Shown one piece after another: positions 1-10,156 of a stretch of DNA of 64,000 nucleotides (positions within the stretch are counted from its first letter, which is position 1; every line of letters begins with the position of its first letter). The position numbers and the translations under genes are program-made. The notes under the pieces were generated by a model. It worked only from the letters and a program-made list of their open reading frames with translations, ran no database searches and had not been told where the DNA came from. Origin of the DNA: Anaspis maculata (Eukaryota; Arthropoda; Insecta; Coleoptera; Scraptiidae). The stretch lies in NCBI GenBank assembly GCA_949128115.1, contig OX421966.1, positions 54,123,416-54,187,415 on the forward strand, in the 5' to 3' direction.

Positions 1-302
1 CTATTTTTCACACCTGCGCATGTTACCATAGAAATCGTCATACATAATCTTCAAAATTTAGCTGTCAACTAGGCGTCAAAAAGTCTTTACCGTTAAGTTT
101 TCAAAATTTCAAGTTTTAAAGTTTTTCAACGCATCTTCGCCTGTCGTCAAGATGCCGTACAGAAATGAAATCGGTTTGGTTTGTGTTATATGCGTTGCGT
201 ACTTCATATGTACTCGCGTTGTGAGATGAATGTGACAAGGTAGTTTTCTTTTTCCTTGATTTTCGGGTGACGGTTTTTTACGAAAGTGATTTTTTCTTGC
301 AG
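1..302. other. Noncoding, intron-like sequence before first exon
   Basis: This stretch is AT-rich and has no long open frame with coding-like composition. It ends in a pyrimidine-rich run and CAG (around 285-302), which reads as a good splice acceptor for the exon beginning at 303. I infer an intron. No promoter or repeat was recognised in it. Confidence 0.45.
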
Positions 303-550
303 GGTCGGATCAAGGCGCGCCAGAAAAAGATGCAGCACATAGCCCGGCTGTTGGAGATTCCCGGCCAGTCGGGTCCTCCCAGTCCGGCTTTCGTCGGCGG
401 CGGCATCTACGCCGCCGGGCGCACTCAAGGCAGGGGCGCGCGCGACCACCCCCATCACAGGCCTTTCGCTTTATCAAGAGGGCCGGGGTTCGCCGCTCCC
501 CGCTGGGAAAGTCCGCCGGGAATACGCCATCGGACCGATCCAGATGCAAG
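303..550 (+). CDS. Candidate internal exon of an unrecognised gene
   Basis: A sharply GC-rich block (about two-thirds G+C by eye) is bounded by a strong acceptor (T-rich run then TTGCAG) and a donor CAAG/GTGAAC at 551. Read from its first base it is fully open and begins GRIKARQKKMQHIARLLEIP. That basic stretch is followed by a Pro/Gly/His/Arg-rich, probably disordered segment. A second frame is also open, so the reading frame is a judgement; the first looks more natural. The exon is 248 bp, leaving two bases over, which is compatible in phase with an acceptor at 11498 or 11501 just before the next candidate exon. I do not recognise the protein. It could be an internal exon of the gene that ends at 13430, but nothing proves the linkage. 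A nonexonic GC-rich patch is the alternative. Confidence 0.5.
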
Positions 551-581
551 GTGAACTTACAGCTATTCGGTTATACGTAAT

Positions 582-734
582 GCCCGCTCTATGGAAATTC
601 GCAACAATCGCAACGCAGAGCGCAACGTTTCTGATTGGCTCGCAAGTTATTCGCAAAGACATCGCAATGACGCGAAAGACTTGCGAGCCAATCAGAAAAG
701 TTGCAGTCTGCGTTACGTCATTTCATAGAGCGGC
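582..734. mobile_element. Palindromic MITE, family with 29848-30029
   Basis: The ends are inverted copies: GCCCGCTCTATG on the left and CATAGAGCGGC on the right. A long inverted match runs through TTGGCTCGCAAG/CTTGCGAGCCAA to the centre. A second copy lies at 29848-30029 with the same ends and core. No transposase is present, so I infer a non-autonomous DNA element that has transposed within this genome. The flanks share TAAT, a possible short target duplication. Confidence 0.75.
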
Positions 735-742
735 TTTAATAG

Positions 743-1990
743 CTGCTCTGCCACCAAATACCGCGTGACAAAATGGCGCGGCACTTTACAGCGCGTCAAC
801 AAAACAGCGCCTGGACAACAGCGTATTCAAGTACGCCTACCCCCTTACTTCCACAAGTTTCCCCTTACTTTTCACAGACCTACTAAACACATCTAGTAGG
901 CATGAAAAAAAAAGAAGGAAACTGAGTCAGAAATCAACTATAGTAGGTTCACTTGTACCGTGATTCTAGTTGGCTGTGAGATTTTGTTTCTAAGTTTTCT
1001 AAATCTGATATTTGAAAACTCCCTAAAACTTGGCAGTTGGTTGCATTGATGTTTGACAGTTTAAGCTTGACGACAAGATCAACAACTTTACCGTTTGTCA
1101 AATCGAGTGTCAAATAGACTGAAAATCACGAGTTTCACGAAAATTGTGGTGAAACTATGCCCATTACTGTGAAAACTGTGTTTGCGCCTCATCTTTTGTC
1201 TTGAACAATAACGTTCAGTGCCCATTTTAAAGTCCTCGAGAGTGCCATCAAGAACTCGCTTCTGGGAGAAAAAATGGGCGGAATAGGTGCTGGGCATGTA
1301 CCCCATAACGTTCAGCTTTGCGGAGAAGACGTGAATCTATTTTCAAAAACCACATTATATGGAAGCATTGTGAAGTATTCCTGGTTTTTAAAAGAAGTAC
1401 CCACACTCTGGAAGGCTGGAAACGATGGGAAGCTGAACCCTTCTAATTTTTGTGGGGATGGGATTCATCGGCGTTAATACTTGATTTCACTGCTCAGGAC
1501 ATCGTACTGGAACAAGAAATTTGCGGAACTTGTGAAAGGTGAACTACATCCACTCCATATTTGCAATTTGCAAAGTTGATTTCGGTAAATTTTTCATTTT
1601 TGACAGCAACAGTCAACACACCATCACACCAACATAACCTATCTTTCGAAGCCAGACGCTCAGGCGCACACTAGGCAGTTGGACGTGAAGTCTACAATGC
1701 CAAACTGTGAAATTTGCCCAGCCCACTAGAATCACGGTACAAGTGAACCTACTATACTTATCTGATGAGTCTGAAAAGGAAAAAATCTAAGAAGAGGTAT
1801 TGTTTCAGTCCCAAATTTTCGCGCGCGCTCCATCAGCCTTTTGTACACGCGTTCTTTTGTCAGCGCGCTATTTTGTCAAGCGCTGTTTTAGTAAACGCTA
1901 TTTTGTCCAAGTGCCCTTTTGTCGAGCGCTGTTTTGGTAGCGCCATTTTGTCACGCGTTAGTTTGTCACAGACTATTTGGTGGCAGAGCC
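743..1990. mobile_element. DNA element with subterminal repeats, interrupted by a nested element
   Basis: The left end (about 743-790) and right end (about 1935-1990) are inverted copies containing TCTGCCACCAAATA and GTGACAAAATGGCGC. The right side also carries a ladder of related short units of the form GCGCTATTTTGTC, about six between 1850 and 1960; fewer occur on the left near 780-835. Subterminal repeats of this kind are typical of non-autonomous hAT-like or similar elements. The interior is occupied by the separate element at 939-1756. Confidence 0.6.
939..1756. mobile_element. Nested DNA element, 32-bp terminal inverted repeats
   Basis: The termini TATAGTAGGTTCACTTGTAC (left, 939) and its exact inverse (right, ending 1756) extend as perfect inverted repeats of about 32 bp, through TAGAATCACGG on the inner side. 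The 818-bp interior has no convincing coding frame. Its position inside the 743-1990 element shows it inserted later. Confidence 0.7.
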
Positions 1991-2156
1991 ATTTTAGATA
2001 CACTGGCCGCCATAGAAATCGGCCACACAATATTACCCTGTGTGAAACTGGGGTATGACTGTATATTGTATAATTCAGATGTTCTATGTATAATGTCACA
2101 GTTTTCACCGTCGTCGCGACGTTATGTATGCGTAAGTGAAAATTTTCGAGATTGCA

Positions 2157-3176
2157 TAGCGAAAATAGGAAAACGTGAGTTTCCTTGGAGTGAAAACTCG
2201 TTTTGGTCGTTAAGGGACATCGTCTCTACTGGTTGGTGGCTCTTCGCTAATGCTGTTAGGTTAATGGTGGCCACTGAAGAAAATGATGCCTTATGGTGGC
2301 TTCACATTGATCATCAAATGCTGCAGCTTTTTTAGCTGCCGAGCTCTCATTGGTCACATGTTGGTCATTGACAACAATGACAGGCGTCAGTTTCAGTCAG
2401 AACTCTGCAGCTAAGTTTTGATTGGATGGACAAAATTCAAAAAAGTTTTGCCGCTATGCTGCTCAAGAAGTTCACGTCTAGTCAACTTCTTTTGCAACGA
2501 AAGCAAACTGACGTCTGTCATTGTTATCACTGCTGTCATTGTGAATATGAATATTGGGTAATGAGCTATTGTGTATAACTAACCTTATTAAACCTTATAC
2601 ATCACTGCTTGAAGTGTGTGCAGCTTTGTCACATGCTGCTGCGGCAAAATTCAAGTGAGAACTCGGCGGCTAAAAAAACTGCAGCAATAATTTGATGTCC
2701 AATGTAAGGCCACCATTAACCGCCTTAGCGTGGAAGTACCTACTTGAGAAAATGGCATGAGAATGCCCACTGTCCAGAGGTCCCATTTTCTGATGCTTAT
2801 CAATGAGCAGTGAGTACCACCTACTCTAGCTTATACTAAAACAGCAAGCAGGTATGAAGAAGGAGATACGAGTCAGTAAAAATTGAATTTCTAGAAAATG
2901 AATGATGGGAATGTGTAAATATTTTCAAATGTTCGTTTATTTCATGATCACTGCATAGCTCACGAACTCCCTCTTCAATAATAATATCAACAAAAACTAT
3001 TGATTATTATTTTTAAACAAGGGAGGGGGCGGTTGAGGCCGGCAAGTTGTTTAAATATGAACCCGTGCAGAGTCACGAAATAAATAAAAATGATGATCTT
3101 GTTCATGCGGTACAACTCAAACATAGGTACCACCATCAGCACCGGTGGAACACTCACGTTTTCCTATTTTCGCTAC
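2157..3176. mobile_element. Nested inverted-repeat composite
   Basis: The 20-bp core GCGAAAATAGGAAAACGTGA near 2159 recurs inverted near 3155. Inside, TTAATGGTGGCC (about 2261) recurs inverted at about 2709-2720. Within that, 2302-2440 is closely related to the short palindromic element at 30838-30973 (shared GCATCAAATGCTGCAGCTTT-like start). At least three layers of insertion are implied. No coding capacity was recognised. Confidence 0.55.
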
Positions 3177-3396
3177 GTTAACTCGAGAATTTTCGAGATT
3201 CCGTACAACTAGCTGCCAAGACGTTAGCATCGTACAGTCATTACCCAAAAAAAACGCGTACAGATTTTGAAGCGGAATGTACTGATTTGATGAATTTTGA
3301 CTAGCTTGTCACTGTGACACCAAGCCGAAATTCCAAAAATTAGTACTACACTCCGTGTAAAAAGTTGTACGCGTTTTTATTGATGATCGTATTAGT
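3177..3396. other. No gene; short inverted repeat
   Basis: The string AAAACGCGTACA near 3250 is inverted at about 3366-3378 (TGTACGCGTTTT), suggesting a small, decayed palindromic element of about 130 bp. Nothing else was recognised. Confidence 0.3.
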
Positions 3397-3870
3397 CGTA
3401 CACTCAGCAGCAGAAATAGCGCCCACTTGATTTATGACGAAGACAACTATTTGCTTAGCCTACTCTACCATAGTATGTAGGTATGTACTCGAGATGAATA
3501 AAGCAATGCCGCCCTTTTAGAGGACCAAGTAAACAGACCGGGCGTTGGGTCGACGGCCTTTTGTGTTCTTTCTATCACCACAATAAAACGATATTTATAA
3601 ATAGTTTGTGTTTAGGTTGCAATGTATATGCTTAATCACTAAAAAAATGAAAATAAAAATTTCGACAATAGTTTTTTAAGTTCAATAATGGTGCAAAATG
3701 AAAAATCCGCTCTCTCTCGGCACTTACCATTGTTGAACGTTTGAATGGTTTATTGAATTGCTATATGCTTCTCTGGTACTACTACTACCTACTACGGTAG
3801 AGCAAGCCAAGCAAAGTCGCTTCGTCATGAATCAAGTGGACGCTGTTTTTTCTGCCGAATGTCCAGCACA
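3397..3870. mobile_element. Foldback element, arms about 80 bp
   Basis: Sequence 3397-3478 is inverted, with mismatches, at 3786-3870. Landmarks are CCACTTGATT...ATGACGAAG on the left and CTTCGTCATGAATCAAGTGG on the right. The intervening 300 bp is AT-rich with no convincing gene. Confidence 0.55.
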
Positions 3871-4035
3871 ACACATTAGACCACAAATATCAAGATGGCC
3901 AAAATGCCGAAATTCAAGATGTCGGACGCAAGTGAAATTAGGTGCTCTTTTGGTTTCGCATTATTTTATTCAGTAAGTTTTCACAGAGACAGAGCAAATG
4001 ACAAATCTCGACAGATTGGCGGCCTTTGCAAACGT

Positions 4036-4460
4036 TATACGCTCAATCCACGTTTCTCATGAGAACGTCACGCATACCTGTGAGGATACAACTGGCGGTC
4101 TGTAGTAGCCGAATGAACTAGCGGGAATCGGCGCTCACAGGTATGCGCGCAAGTAATTTCTCGCATGAGAAAGGTGGATTAATGTGACGTAGGCTGGTGT
4201 AGACAGGGCGCCGTTGCCATGGCTACATGGATACAAACCCAAAATGACAGTAGTTGACGTTGACCACACTTTTACTTTTGAACTGCACATGATGCTCATT
4301 GCACAGTGTGTCGCTGAGAAAAGGGTGATTTGAAAACTTTATTGTTGATGATTTTTGACGCAAGTAATGTCAACGTCAACTGTCATTCCGGGTTTGAATC
4401 CATTAGTTGCCATGGCAAAGGCGCCCTGATCTGCACCAACCTACGTCATCACTAATTGAG
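4036..4460. mobile_element. Foldback element interrupted near its right end
   Basis: The left arm has ATACGCTCAAT and AATCCACGTTTCTCATGAGA. The matching inverse (TCGCATGAGAAAGGTGGATT) lies around 4160-4180, and the very end (ATTGAGCGTAT) is displaced to about 4455. The displacement is explained by the palindromic insertion at 4189-4444. Confidence 0.6.
4189..4444. mobile_element. Palindromic MITE nested in the 4036-4460 foldback
   Basis: Ends GTAGGCTGGTG and CACCAACCTAC are inverted. The arms continue through GGCGCC, the palindromic CCATGG region and GTTGACGTTGAC / GTCAACGTCAAC. It is 256 bp with no open frame of interest. Confidence 0.7.
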
Positions 4461-4700
4461 CGTATAGCGATTCAAAAACCTCCAGCCTGTCATGCCGCAC
4501 CCTGTATTACAACTGACAGTTTTCCAAATTTTGGTTTCCTGCCTGCCCTTCCGCAGAAAAAATGACTTGGTCGATTTCAAAGATTTTACATGCCAACATT
4601 TGAGCAAGTCGTAGAATAAAGGAATTATGTAGAGCAAAGCCACTTCATAGAGACATTGAATATAGAATGAGATATAGAGCTTATCGATCTTCAGTATTTA
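4445..4700. other. No recognised feature
   Basis: An AT-moderate stretch with only short open frames. I see nothing supportable apart from the end of the preceding foldback at about 4460. Confidence 0.3.
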
Positions 4701-4914
4701 TAGCCCAGGTACTATCGAGTTTCGGCATGAACTAATTCATGGTCGGCCAAATTTTTCATAAAACGACAGTAAAGACTGTCTGCTATAACATACCAAAAGT
4801 CCCCTAAGATCCCGTGTGTCGGCGTCCCCCTTTTTGGGGCGTTTTTCTGAAATATGACAGTTACGTTATAAGTATAACACACAGATATTGGGACGCGCGC
4901 CTGTCACCCGGAAT
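4701..4914 (+). repeat. Dispersed repeat, inverted copy at 8749-8975
   Basis: The segment from TAGCCCAGGTA to GTCACCCGGAA recurs in reverse complement at 8749-8975 with modest divergence. Landmarks include GTCCCCTAAGATCCCGTG, the CCCCAAAAAG / CTTTTTGGGG stretch and GGACGCGCGCCTGTCACCC. The right copy abuts the end of the SINE-headed foldback. Either a repeat family member landed on each side or these are remnants of one long inverted repeat. Confidence 0.7.
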
Positions 4915-5242
4915 TGGCGAGTTTCAAGATCGAATACGCCATCTGACGGCCAACGTGTAAACGACGTTTGTGCACGGATCAACTGCAGATTTGTGTGGGC
5001 TCTTATGAGCGTTGCGGTGTTTGGGGACTTTATTTGATTCCATCTGACTTAACGCGGCGTTAATTTTTTCCAACAAAGTACGTGAGCCACGCACGTTTCA
5101 TTATCTTGAATATATTAGGTGTCGTCGATTGCAAAAGCATTGCATTTTTAAATAAGAGTGGCACGTGTACGACGACTGGCAAGCAAAAGTAGCATAGAAT
5201 GGAAGGTGGCAAGATAGATAGTGACAAAAAGTGGCGGAGAAT

Positions 5243-5386
5243 GGGCTACTTGCCCAAAAATTTTTTATTGGCTTAATCGAAAGTATGGGCAAAAATATTG
5301 TACCCGTATTTTTTCTTTTTCCTAAATTCCCAAAATTGCGGCCGTAGTGTCTGTTTTAAAAATATATTTGTGACGTCACAAATATA
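5243..5386 (+). repeat. Dispersed repeat carrying a CRE-centred palindrome
   Basis: Sequence 5243-5386 is repeated in reverse orientation at 11048-11192, including ATTGCGGCCG and the AAAAAGAAAAAATACGGGTAC stretch. Each copy ends in a perfect palindrome, ATATTTGTGACGTCACAAAT plus two more bases. This contains TGACGTCA, the consensus cAMP-response element. Whether it binds a bZIP factor is unknown. Confidence 0.7.
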
Positions 5387-6353
5387 CTAAAAACCAAACA
5401 AACAGCACTGTTGGGTTGAAAACTCAAAAAACAGTTAGAGTGGCTTAACAATATTTGAAAAATACAGACAGAAAAATTTCACTAAAGATTCCCGACTTTT
5501 ACCAACCTTTTGAAAAAAAAAATCGAAAAAAAAATCTTTTTAATCAATGGATATATTTTCCGGAAATTTTCAGAAAATACTATTTGTTACTCTTGTTGAT
5601 GATTGAAAGTGTTTCCAGTCAAATCTGTTTCATTGGCAAGTACCCCATTAGTTGTGTTTCCGAGTACGAGTCGCGCTGTGGAAACCGGAAAAAGGAAGAG
5701 TTACATTTTCACCGTTTCCCGTCGAAAGCGAAAGACGCAAGTTGGGTAGTCAAAATGACAAACAAACTCGGCACTGTGGAAAATATGACTACGAGAAAAG
5801 CCTGGGAAGTGTCGCTGAAAATGGGAACTTAATATGGCTGCATCGAAGAAGCACAGCTGCGATATTTTTGCATGTCCCGGACTGGCCTGCTTTGCAAGTG
5901 CATCTGAACGTTCCAATTTCACAGGAACTGCTACTATTATTTTTTTAAATTACATGCCCAGTTACCTAGTGAGGAGATTCATACAATGCGCTTGTTTGTA
6001 AACACAATTCAAATATGTCTATGTTTAGGTAAATTGATGCTTGATTCGGTTCGCTTTCGACCACACAACACAAGAAATTGTAACTTCAGAATTTCTTCTC
6101 CCATCACGATACATCGAGAATCTGTTGAGTCCATCAAGTGATTCAAAACCTCCATAACACTCAATTGCGCTTCTGCCATTTTTGAGTTCCACCGCAATAC
6201 TAATTAACCAGGTCTCACGTCTGGGGGACATTGAAAACCGCTTACTACTGATGAGATTTTTTAACGCGCGGGCAACAATCCGTGCTCTATCCGACATGTT
6301 TGTTTACATGCGAAGCGCATCAGCAGCGCCACCATCGGTAATGTTACTCGCCA
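5387..6353. other. No gene recognised
   Basis: Short open frames here lack recognisable motifs and overlap on both strands. A 20-bp phrase CATTGGCAAGTACCCCATTA (about 5632) recurs inverted near 10160-10180, suggesting another dispersed repeat family. I otherwise see nothing supportable. Confidence 0.3.
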
Positions 6354-8752
6354 ATAGCTCAGTGGCAAAGTATTTGCTTTCCGATTGATGGATCGCTGGT
6401 TGGAATCTTGTTCAAGACACGATTTTTTTTTCGTGAAAGTGATTTTTTTCTTCTCCTAAAAATTATCCAAGGGGTGAGAGAGCTTATTCTGGAGCATTTT
6501 CGACTTTTTTCTCGGGAAAATAAATCTATTAATACGAGTTCTGGACACATAATAAACAATAAACTGTGATGCCATCATGGCTTTTTCATCACATTTTTCA
6601 ACTCATAAAATGTAGTTACCTGTCCATTGCGAAATTGTATTTAGGTATTTGGTATTTTCAATAATAATGCTGGACGAGCATTTCCACTTGTCCTCTAGCT
6701 TGTTATACTTATACTGTCCCATTTCTTTGAACCACTTCACACAAAGTGGATTTCCTGGGACATTAAATAGAAGCATGGTCACGCAGAAAAGATCTTATAG
6801 GTCGCAATGCAGAAAGTATCCTCCGAGACCAAACAACCACCTCTAATCTACAATCTGAACCACTTCCTTTTTTTATATACGGGTCATTCAAAAAAGATGT
6901 CCACACCCATTTTTCTCAATATCCGTTAAAGCTAGCGAGTTGCCGTAAAGACCGTTGGACTCAGCTGGTTTTTCTGATCAAATTTGATATGTCAACAAAA
7001 CTACTTCACCAAAACTCTGAGTACGGAGGCACCTCAAAATTTTTGGCGAACGAACGAACAAAGACGAGGATGACTTCTTCAATTAATTCTTGTTATTTAA
7101 CCTATGGGCACAAAAATGTTTCTACAAAGTTTATTTTTGGTTCAAAACTGGCTTTAATTTTTTTAGGCCTTCCTTTCAAAAGGTCTTTTTTTGTTATTCT
7201 TCCTTAATCATTATTGTACATTTCGGATATCGCAAAAATAGAATATTTTGCACATTTGTACTCGAACGGGTGCCCTTTAGCAACACCCTAGCGATAGCCC
7301 GACAGTTTGGAATCACCTGTATTTTAAATTGATAATGATAATTGATTGACAAGGACAAGTGGAAATGCTCGTCCAGCATTATTATTGAAAATACCTAAAT
7401 ACAATTTCGCAATGGACCGGTAACTACATTTTATGAGTTGAAAAATGTGACGAAAAAGCCATGATGGCATCACAGCTCATTGTTTATTATGTGTCCAGAA
7501 CTCGTATTAATAGATTAATTTTTTCGAGAAAAAAGTCGAAAATGCTTCAGAATAAGCACTCTATATAGACAATACAAATAGAAAAGACCATATGTCGTCA
7601 CGGATTTTTACGGTTGCGTAGGAACCAGGCGAGTCCATCATTCAAAAAAAGGTTGGCTGATTTTTGATGCCCCAATATCCGTGACGACGGTGGTGATAAC
7701 CATGGAGGGTATATAAAGGAGACTGAACGAGTAGTGAAAGCTGTCAAAAAAAACGGTATGATTTTGTGTCGTCAGGTTTCAGTTTTAAATTTTTCCACAG
7801 CAGCGCAAGTGTTCCACTAAGGCCTAGTTGTTTATAGAAACCTGCAATTTTGAAAAAAATCTGTAGGGATCTGTCACAATTTGTTCCGAAGGTTATTCAT
7901 TTTGTCAGAAGTCAGATCAGTCAGATCAGTCAAAACAGCTGAAACTGATGCAGGGCTAAAACTCCCGTGTACCCGTGTACCGTGTACCCAATGATTAATT
8001 TGCTACTTCAGTCTGCGAGGTCGGAATAAGCTAGGGGTTCTTTCCACCATTTTTTTTATTCCACGATTTTAGGTACCTACACTGCTTATTGACAATGGAC
8101 GGCCGGCCAGAAAAAAATTACCTGAATAATGTGTGGCCGTCGAAGGCCTGGACGAAAGTTCTCTGGCCGGCCATCCATTGCCGCGGCCGGCGGCCGGTAG
8201 TTCTATGGATTTGAGTACCTAGTGGAACAGTCTGAACCTCGCCTCGGTCTGAAGAGTACACAAAATGAGGCCCGAATAAGGTGATTAAACACAAAAGAAC
8301 TCAGCAGAAAGTAACTCGAATACAATACGTAGCACAACGGAACAAAGCAGACATGAACGGAACTCGATAAAAACTGGCGGAAGACAAGCAGAGACCAGGG
8401 ACAAAATCGTGACGTGTGAACCTTTCAAAATGACAACGGCTTTGAACTCATACATGGGTCTAGTAGCCCGCAACAAGCTTGCATAATTTTCCGCTGCAGC
8501 GCGGGTGTTCCACTCAGGCCTGAAAAACTCTACTACATAGAAACGGACCACTTTTGAGCAGGCCGTGTAGTCTCCTTATCTCTACCCTCCATGGTGATAA
8601 CATATGGTCTTCTCTATTTGTATTGTCTATACCTTGGATAATTTTTAGGAGAAGAAAAAAATCACTTTCACGAAAAAAAAATTGTGTTTTGAACGAGATT
8701 CGAACCAGCGATCCATCAATCGGAAAGCAAAGACTTTGCCACTGAGCTATTC
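6354..8752. mobile_element. Foldback with tRNA-like (SINE-type) termini, split by an insertion
   Basis: The left arm is about 6354-6705. The right arm is in two pieces, 7353-7562 and 8632-8752, separated by the element at 7563-8631. Both outer ends carry a tRNA-like head: TAGCTCAGTGGCAAAGT (A-box-like) and GCTGGTTCGAATCTCGTTC (B-box-like, right copy read on the minus strand). The T stem pairs poorly, so this is not a functional tRNA gene. The inner arms share ATGATGGCATCACAG-like sequence and GACGAGCATTTCCACTTGTC. I infer a SINE or tRNA-derived promoter incorporated into, or duplicated as, an inverted repeat. Confidence 0.6.
7563..8631. mobile_element. DNA element inserted in a foldback arm
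   Basis: Inverted ends run TATAGACAATACAAATAG...GACCATATG (left) and CATATGGTC...CTATTTGTATTGTCTATA (right), followed inside by inverted GGTGATAACCATGGAGGG-like sequence. The left arm is itself interrupted by a roughly 95-bp palindrome, 7592-7690, with ends TGTCGTCACGGAT/ATCCGTGACGAC. A TATATAAAGG box-like string occurs at about 7709. GC-rich inverted GGCCGGCC blocks lie at 8100-8115 and 8165-8175. There is no transposase gene. Confidence 0.65.
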
Positions 8753-8975
8753 CGGGTGACAGGCGCGCGTCCCAATATCTGTGTTATACTTATATCGTAA
8801 CTGTCATATTTCAGAGAAAAACGCCCCAAAAAGAGGGACGCCGACACGGGATCTTAGGGGACTTTTGGTATGTTATAGTATAGCAGACACTCTTTACTGT
8901 CGTCTTATGAAAAATTCGGCCGAGCATAAATTAGTTCACGCTTTGACTTGAATAGCACCTAAAATACCTGGGCTA
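8749..8975 (-). repeat. Inverted partner of the 4701-4914 repeat
   Basis: The reverse complement of this segment matches 4701-4914 almost throughout. It contains a few extra bases, such as an additional TACTATA near 8875 and a longer tail toward 8975. Confidence 0.7.
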
Positions 8976-9242
8976 TTATACCATAATACGGTGGGTTTTG
9001 AGATTTCCAGAAAAAAAAATCGTTTCTTTAGCGCCATTATCAACTCCATTACTTACAAACTTAAAAAAAGTCGCAAATTTGTTCCCAAATCTTACGAGTC
9101 ATATTATCCTCTCTCCACATCAAAAAAAAATACGGGTTTCACGTTTGGGTTCGTTTGTAATTGAAACGATCATTTAAAACACACACTATTTGCTACTGCG
9201 TACTAATCTAAATACACGTCAATCATTATTTGCGCTTAGATA

Positions 9243-10156
9243 TACCGTCCGTTTTTTTTTTCTAGGCCCCAGCTTATAGCGCCTCTATTATGGGTTTTAC
9301 ACCCAACATATTATATATTTTTGAAATCAAAAGAACAAAATCTTTCGATTGATGGTATGTCAAATTATTTTTGACTGATGTCATTTTTTGACAATTGACG
9401 GAATCGTACTTGTGACACACCATTTTAAAGCCCATGAAATTCTTAGGAGAACTGTGTTTTTATTTATAGAATAGGATGTTCTTTACAGCTTCTGGAGGTC
9501 TTTGAATAGGAAAAATTGTTAAAATTCAGAAATACCTACTCAATAATTAATAGGTATTTTTAATATCAACTGATGATAATATTCTGATTTTAAATCGTCC
9601 AGGTTAGCGGGAGATTCTATAAACACCTTATCTTTCAGATAGGCTCATAAAAAAATTGAGGGGGTCATATCTGGCCACCTCGGATACTATCGCGTTGGGC
9701 TGGCAGTTCCAATTCACCGGTCGTTGAATCTCTCATTCAAGGAACAAGGAGACGGTCATTTCGAGTGACTTCTTCAGGACATTTTTTGTTTCATTGTGAT
9801 TATTTATTGATTATTATCATTAGTTATTATTAAAAATACCTATTTTGCCTACTTACGTATTTATTGAGTATTTCTGAATTTCAACAATTTTTCCTATTTG
9901 AAGACCTCTAGAAGCTGTGAAAGACATCCTTTTCCAAAAATGAAGGCACAGTTTTCTTCAGAATTTAATGGGCTTTAAAATGATGTATCACAAGTACTAT
10001 TCTGTCAATTGTCAAAAAATGACATCTGTCAAAAATAATTTGACATACCCTCAATCGAAAGATTTTGTTCTTCTGATTTCAAAAATATATATGTTGGGTG
10101 TGGAACCCATAATAAAGGCGCTACGCGCTGGGGCCTAGAAAAAAAAACGGACGGTA
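9243..10156. mobile_element. TA-flanked foldback element with long arms
   Basis: The ends are TACCGTCCG and CGGACGGTA. The arms (9243 to about 9565, and about 9830 to 10156) match through CTAGGCCCCAGC, CTTTCGATTGA, TGTCAAATTATTTTTGAC and CTTCTAGAGG-type landmarks. This fits a Tc1/mariner-type non-autonomous element with TA target. The central 260 bp is unique, contains no stop-free frame of note, and may be captured sequence. Confidence 0.75.

Noticed and set aside
6354..6420. A tRNA gene
   Set aside because: A- and B-box-like sequences are there, but the T stem and acceptor pairing are poor, and it is part of a repeated inverted element.
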